64,000 nucleotides of DNA from Burkholderia sp. SRS-46. Its GTDB lineage: Bacteria; Pseudomonadota; Gammaproteobacteria; Burkholderiales; Burkholderiaceae. The notes under the pieces were generated by a model that did not search any database, had not been told where the DNA came from, and saw only the letters and a program-made list of their open reading frames with translations. The stretch spans positions 62,001-126,000 of the forward strand of contig NZ_PTXL01000007.1 in assembly GCF_004343775.1 (NCBI RefSeq), given 5' to 3'. The first letter of the stretch is position 1. The number at the start of each line of letters is the position of its first letter. Of this stretch, positions 60,875 through 64,000 are shown piece by piece. The translations under genes were made by a program, and so were the position numbers.

Positions 60875-63748
60875 TCAGATGTCGCGCGTGTCGTCCTCGA
60901 AATCGTCTTGTTCCGCGAGTGCGTCATGTTCGTCGGCATCCGCATGCGCGTCGTGATCTTCATAGTCGAAAATCGCCGCGTGCTGCTCGTCGAGCATGTC
61001 GTCCGTGAAATCGAACGGATCCTGGTAGCTCAGCGCGGTCCAGCGGCCTTCGCGGAGATCGACCACCGCCTTGATCTCCTGCGGCACCTCGGTGAACGCG
61101 CGCATCGTCTTGCCGGCCTCGTCGAGCAGCCCGCCGCCGATCAGCATGCCGGTCTCGTCGAGGAAGTGGTACTTCACGGCGCTCGCCTTGTCGGCGAACG
61201 CGTGCAGCGTCTCGTCGAGCGACAGTTGCTGGCTGAACTGGCGTTCCGCCTGGCTCTCGAAGAACGACTGGCGCTGCTGCTGCACGCTCGTCGGCCCCTG
61301 CTTGTCCCACGACGCGCAACGCTCGAGGATCTGCCCCGACGTGCCGTTCTCGATCTTGTCCCCGGTGATGCGGATGTACGAACCGCCCGCGCCGAGCCAG
61401 ATCTCCTTCGCGGCCGTCAGCACGACCTTGCCGTCGACGCTCGTGATCTTCAGGTCCTGCAGCGCGGTCAGGTCGAGCGCGTCGCTTTGCGCCTGGATCT
61501 CGACCTTGCCCTTGCCGGCGAACAGCTTCATGCCGGCGTTCTGCACGAACACGCTGACCTTCTCGGCAACGCTCGCGATCAGCGACTTGCCCGCGACGAC
61601 GTGCGTGTTCTCGCCACTCACGAGGTTGACCTGCCGGTCCGCCGTCACGAAGGCCGATTTCTGCGTCGACACACCGACGCCGGCCGGGCTCGCGAGCAGC
61701 ATCGCCGGTTCGGCGAAGCCGTTCGCGTTGCCGGTGCCGCCGCCGCCGGTGCGGCCGCCGGATCCCGTGTCGCCCGGCAGGGCGTGGCGCGTCGCGTCGT
61801 TGAACGCGCGCAGCGCGTCCTGCCCGCCCTGCAGGCTTTCGCCCTTCGCGGTCGTGCTGGCCTGCGACAGGCTTTCGAACAGGCCCTCCGAGCTGAGCAG
61901 CTGCTCGTTGGCCGGATTGACCGCGAGCGGCTGGCCGGTCGACGCGGGATGCGTCGAGATGTACATGCCGCGCGCGGCGCGCACCGCGCCATACGCATCC
62001 GACTTCAGGTCAAAGCCGGCGCCGAGGAACGCGCCGCGCGTGTTGTCGGTGTGCTGGACCAGATAGCCGAGGTGAAGATGGGATGCGTAGCTCGTCGAAT
62101 ACAGGTGCACGCGGTTCTGCCGCGTCGCGTCGTCCATCACGAGCTGGTTGTAGCCGCTGCCCGCGTACTCCTTCGAGCGGAAGCCGGACACGATGCCGTC
62201 GCTGTGCCACTGCGGCTTGTTCGCGCCGTTGTAGACGCGCGCGATCGCGAGCGGCCGGTCGCAGTCGCCGCCGACGTGCGCGATCACGACTTCCTCACCG
62301 ACCCGCGGGATATGCACGCCGCCGTAGCCAGCGCCGGTGTCCGACTGCGCGACCCGCACCCAGCACGACGCGCGCTGGTCGCCCGGGTTGACGCGGTCCC
62401 ACACGAACATGACCCGAATCCGGTTCAGTTCGTCGGTATAGACTTCCTCGCCCTTCGGGCCGACGACGATCGCCGTCTCGAGATGCATCTCCGGCTTCTC
62501 GTGCTCGAACGGGCTGCGATACGGCACCGACGTGCGCTGCGCCTCGACCTCGACGAGGTAGAAGCCGACGGAGCCGTCTGCATGCGGCACCTGGAACGCC
62601 GCGTCGCCCGCCTTGCGCGCCCGCGCGTCGGCAAGTTCCTGCTGCAGGCTATGCGGGAAATTCGGTGCAGGCGTCGCCGGCAGGTTGTTCTCGATCCACC
62701 AGGCGACCTCGATGGCCGCGAACGCCTGCTCGCCGTGCGCATCGCGGTCATGGACCGGATGCCCGCCCAGCGTAAACTGGCGGCCCGCGTCGATCGCGCG
62801 CACGCCGCCGACGCCGTGAAAACGCTTCGCGCGCGACTCCCACTCCTCCATGCGCAGCTTCGACAGCTGGTCGCCGCGCTGCTGGTCGAGGTAGGTGTAC
62901 GGGCCCGTGTATTCGTAGACTTCGAGCTGGTCGGGCAGTTCGCCCTGGTTGGCGACGGTGGGAATCGTCGTGCCCTTCGGGTTCGACGTCACACCGGGGT
63001 TCTTGTAGTCGAACGTGCGGGTCGTCAGCGAGACGCTCTGCAGCGTGCGCGAACCGGACCACTGCGTGAACGCATCGGCCTCGGCCTGCGTGCCCGCGCG
63101 ATGGAACGCGACCGTTTCCGGCGACAGCTTCGGAAACGCGCCGATCCGGTCCGTGACGACGAGCGTGTGCGACTGGCCGTCGTCGGCTTGCTCCCAGTGG
63201 CAGAACAAGCCCTCGCTTTCCAGCAGCCGGTGCACGAAGTGCCAATCGGTTTCGCTCTGGCGCGTGTACGAACGGCTCGGCAGCGGGTGCGCCAGCTCGA
63301 AGCGGAATCGGCCGCGCGCTTCCGGATGCCCGTTCAGCACGTCCGACACGATCTCGTCGGCCGGCTTGTCGATCCAGATCCGCTGGTCACGCCGGAATCG
63401 CAGCACGTGCATCCATGCCTGCATCGTGAGCTGATAGGTCGTCAGGCCGCCGTCGGCACCGAGCCGGCGCGCCGTGTACACATAGCCGTGCACCGGCCGG
63501 TACGCGCCGTTGGCCTGCTGGATCCACAGCGTGACCGGCTGCGCGATCAGCTTCTTCAGCTCGATGTCGCTGTTCAGCGACAGCACGTCGAGCGTGAACG
63601 TGTAATGCCTGCCGACTCTCGATCGACCGACGGCTCGCTGCACCACCAGGGCATTGCCCCCCAGCGGCGTATCGAGCTTCAACAGGCGGTTCTGCTGCAT
63701 CAAGCCGCCACGGATCGCGGCCGCAATGTCTTGCGCGTACATAGCCAT
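60875..63748 (-). CDS. vgrG: Type VI secretion spike protein VgrG
   Basis: A 957-residue spike protein. gp27-like part about residues 20-430 (QSETDWHFVHRLLESEGLFC), OB-fold/gp5 core near 452-502 (WVRVAQSDTGAGYGGVHIPR), DUF2345 region about 680-810 with a short beta-helix, and an unusual C-terminal tail from about 905 made mainly of Asp, Glu, His and Ala. It heads the cluster hydrolase, exported proteins, PAAR, all on the same strand. Two start codons (63748 and 63742) are possible. Confidence 0.96.
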   Translation of the reverse strand: MAMYAQDIAAAIRGGLMQQNRLLKLDTPLGGNALVVQRAVGRSRVGRHYTFTLDVLSLNSDIELKKLIAQPVTLWIQQANGAYRPVHGYVYTARRLGADGGLTTYQLTMQAWMHVLRFRRDQRIWIDKPADEIVSDVLNGHPEARGRFRFELAHPLPSRSYTRQSETDWHFVHRLLESEGLFCHWEQADDGQSHTLVVTDRIGAFPKLSPETVAFHRAGTQAEADAFTQWSGSRTLQSVSLTTRTFDYKNPGVTSNPKGTTIPTVANQGELPDQLEVYEYTGPYTYLDQQRGDQLSKLRMEEWESRAKRFHGVGGVRAIDAGRQFTLGGHPVHDRDAHGEQAFAAIEVAWWIENNLPATPAPNFPHSLQQELADARARKAGDAAFQVPHADGSVGFYLVEVEAQRTSVPYRSPFEHEKPEMHLETAIVVGPKGEEVYTDELNRIRVMFVWDRVNPGDQRASCWVRVAQSDTGAGYGGVHIPRVGEEVVIAHVGGDCDRPLAIARVYNGANKPQWHSDGIVSGFRSKEYAGSGYNQLVMDDATRQNRVHLYSTSYASHLHLGYLVQHTDNTRGAFLGAGFDLKSDAYGAVRAARGMYISTHPASTGQPLAVNPANEQLLSSEGLFESLSQASTTAKGESLQGGQDALRAFNDATRHALPGDTGSGGRTGGGGTGNANGFAEPAMLLASPAGVGVSTQKSAFVTADRQVNLVSGENTHVVAGKSLIASVAEKVSVFVQNAGMKLFAGKGKVEIQAQSDALDLTALQDLKITSVDGKVVLTAAKEIWLGAGGSYIRITGDKIENGTSGQILERCASWDKQGPTSVQQQRQSFFESQAERQFSQQLSLDETLHAFADKASAVKYHFLDETGMLIGGGLLDEAGKTMRAFTEVPQEIKAVVDLREGRWTALSYQDPFDFTDDMLDEQHAAIFDYEDHDAHADADEHDALAEQDDFEDDTRDI

Positions 63749-63965
63749 GCCTTTCGTTTTTATTACAGCGCTCTCGGATAGCGTCTGATGATTGGCGCGG
63801 ATTGTATCTCAACGTTTCGCGAAATTTATGCACCCATTGTTTCAGCGTGTATCGCGTTTCCGCAGTGGTCGTCGACGCAGGTTGCAATGGTGGCCGGCAG
63901 AGGGTGCGCGGCAGAGCCGGCGTAAAATTCCCGTCCGTTCCAAGGTCCCGCACAAGGGGGCGACA
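63749..63965. other. Upstream region of vgrG and of the right-edge gene
   Basis: 217 bases between divergent genes. A TAAAAT at 63926 on the plus strand may be a -10 box for the right-edge gene. No other feature is clear. Confidence 0.5.
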
Positions 63966-64000
63966 TTGCAGACGAAACAGAAGATCCTGGTCAGCACCTG
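63966..64000 (+). CDS. Start of an unknown gene (partial)
   Basis: A TTG with AAGGGGG five bases upstream opens a frame reading LQTKQKILVST to the window edge. It is open as far as seen, which is only 11 codons. The product cannot be identified. Confidence 0.4.
   Translation, partial: MQTKQKILVST

Noticed and set aside
1..64000. tRNA, rRNA or CRISPR features
   Set aside because: No cloverleaf-like sequence with a CCA end region, no rRNA segment and no regular short repeat-spacer pattern was seen on either strand.

Overview
The window is very GC-rich DNA with the gene content and order of chromosome 1 of a Burkholderia species. The flagellar/chemotaxis order ahcY-fliA-flhG-flhF-flhA-flhB ... 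cheZ-cheY-cheB-cheD-cheR-tsr-cheW-cheA-cheY-motB-motA-flhC-flhD, followed by rpsU-fliC-fliD, is characteristic of that genus, probably the B. cepacia complex; the species cannot be fixed from the sequence alone. I see no tRNA, rRNA, CRISPR array or transposase gene.

Layout. (1) 1-7.0 kb, minus strand: the start of ahcY behind an SAH riboswitch, then fliA, flhG, flhF, flhA and flhB (flagellar sigma factor, placement GTPase/ATPase pair, export gate). (2) 7.2-9.9 kb: a DUF805 membrane protein and a two-gene operon of DUF2844 and DUF3443 secreted proteins; the DUF3443 lipoprotein carries the hallmarks of a pepsin-like aspartic protease. (3) 10.1-22.4 kb, minus strand: a complete chemotaxis system plus motAB and the master regulator flhDC, with a sigma-28 type promoter in front of motA and a sigma-70 type promoter with a long leader in front of flhD. 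(4) 23-32.4 kb: unrelated single genes (glycosyltransferase, H-NS-like protein, aquaporin Z, HAD phosphatase, GlcNAc-kinase-like protein, DNA glycosylase Tag, a PepSY membrane protein and a Fur-box TonB receptor, ribosomal protein S21). (5) 32.9-35.7 kb: fliC (a short flagellin, sigma-28 type promoter), fliD and fliT.

(6) 35.9-55.2 kb is the most unusual part: two divergent glycan operons beside the flagellin gene. The left operon (minus strand) reads O-GlcNAc-transferase-like TPR protein, UDP-glucuronate decarboxylase, C-methyltransferase, then three more O-GlcNAc-transferase-like TPR proteins, nearly all joined by 4-base stop/start overlaps. The right operon reads methyltransferase, FAD oxidoreductase, WbqC-like protein, WecE-type sugar aminotransferase and a 1117-residue glycosyltransferase with three modules. 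Together they look like a flagellin or surface-protein O-glycosylation island with its own nucleotide-sugar supply. Two of the transferase genes share an almost identical stretch of about 550 bases, and the divergent promoter region holds three hairpins in a row.

(7) 55.2-64 kb, minus strand: a type VI secretion spike island: vgrG with an acidic C-terminal tail, a periplasmic protein, a 671-residue double peptidoglycan hydrolase (glucosaminidase + LysM + CHAP-type), a small exported protein, a PAAR spike tip, and a membrane protein with a Ser/Gly/Cys tail. I read this as a secreted cell-wall-degrading effector with one or two candidate immunity proteins.

Work as a whole: FlhDC and FliA drive motility genes, Che proteins steer the motor, FliC/FliD/FliT build the filament, and the neighbouring glycan operons probably decorate it. 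The limits: all functions are assigned by reading translated motifs, with no database search.
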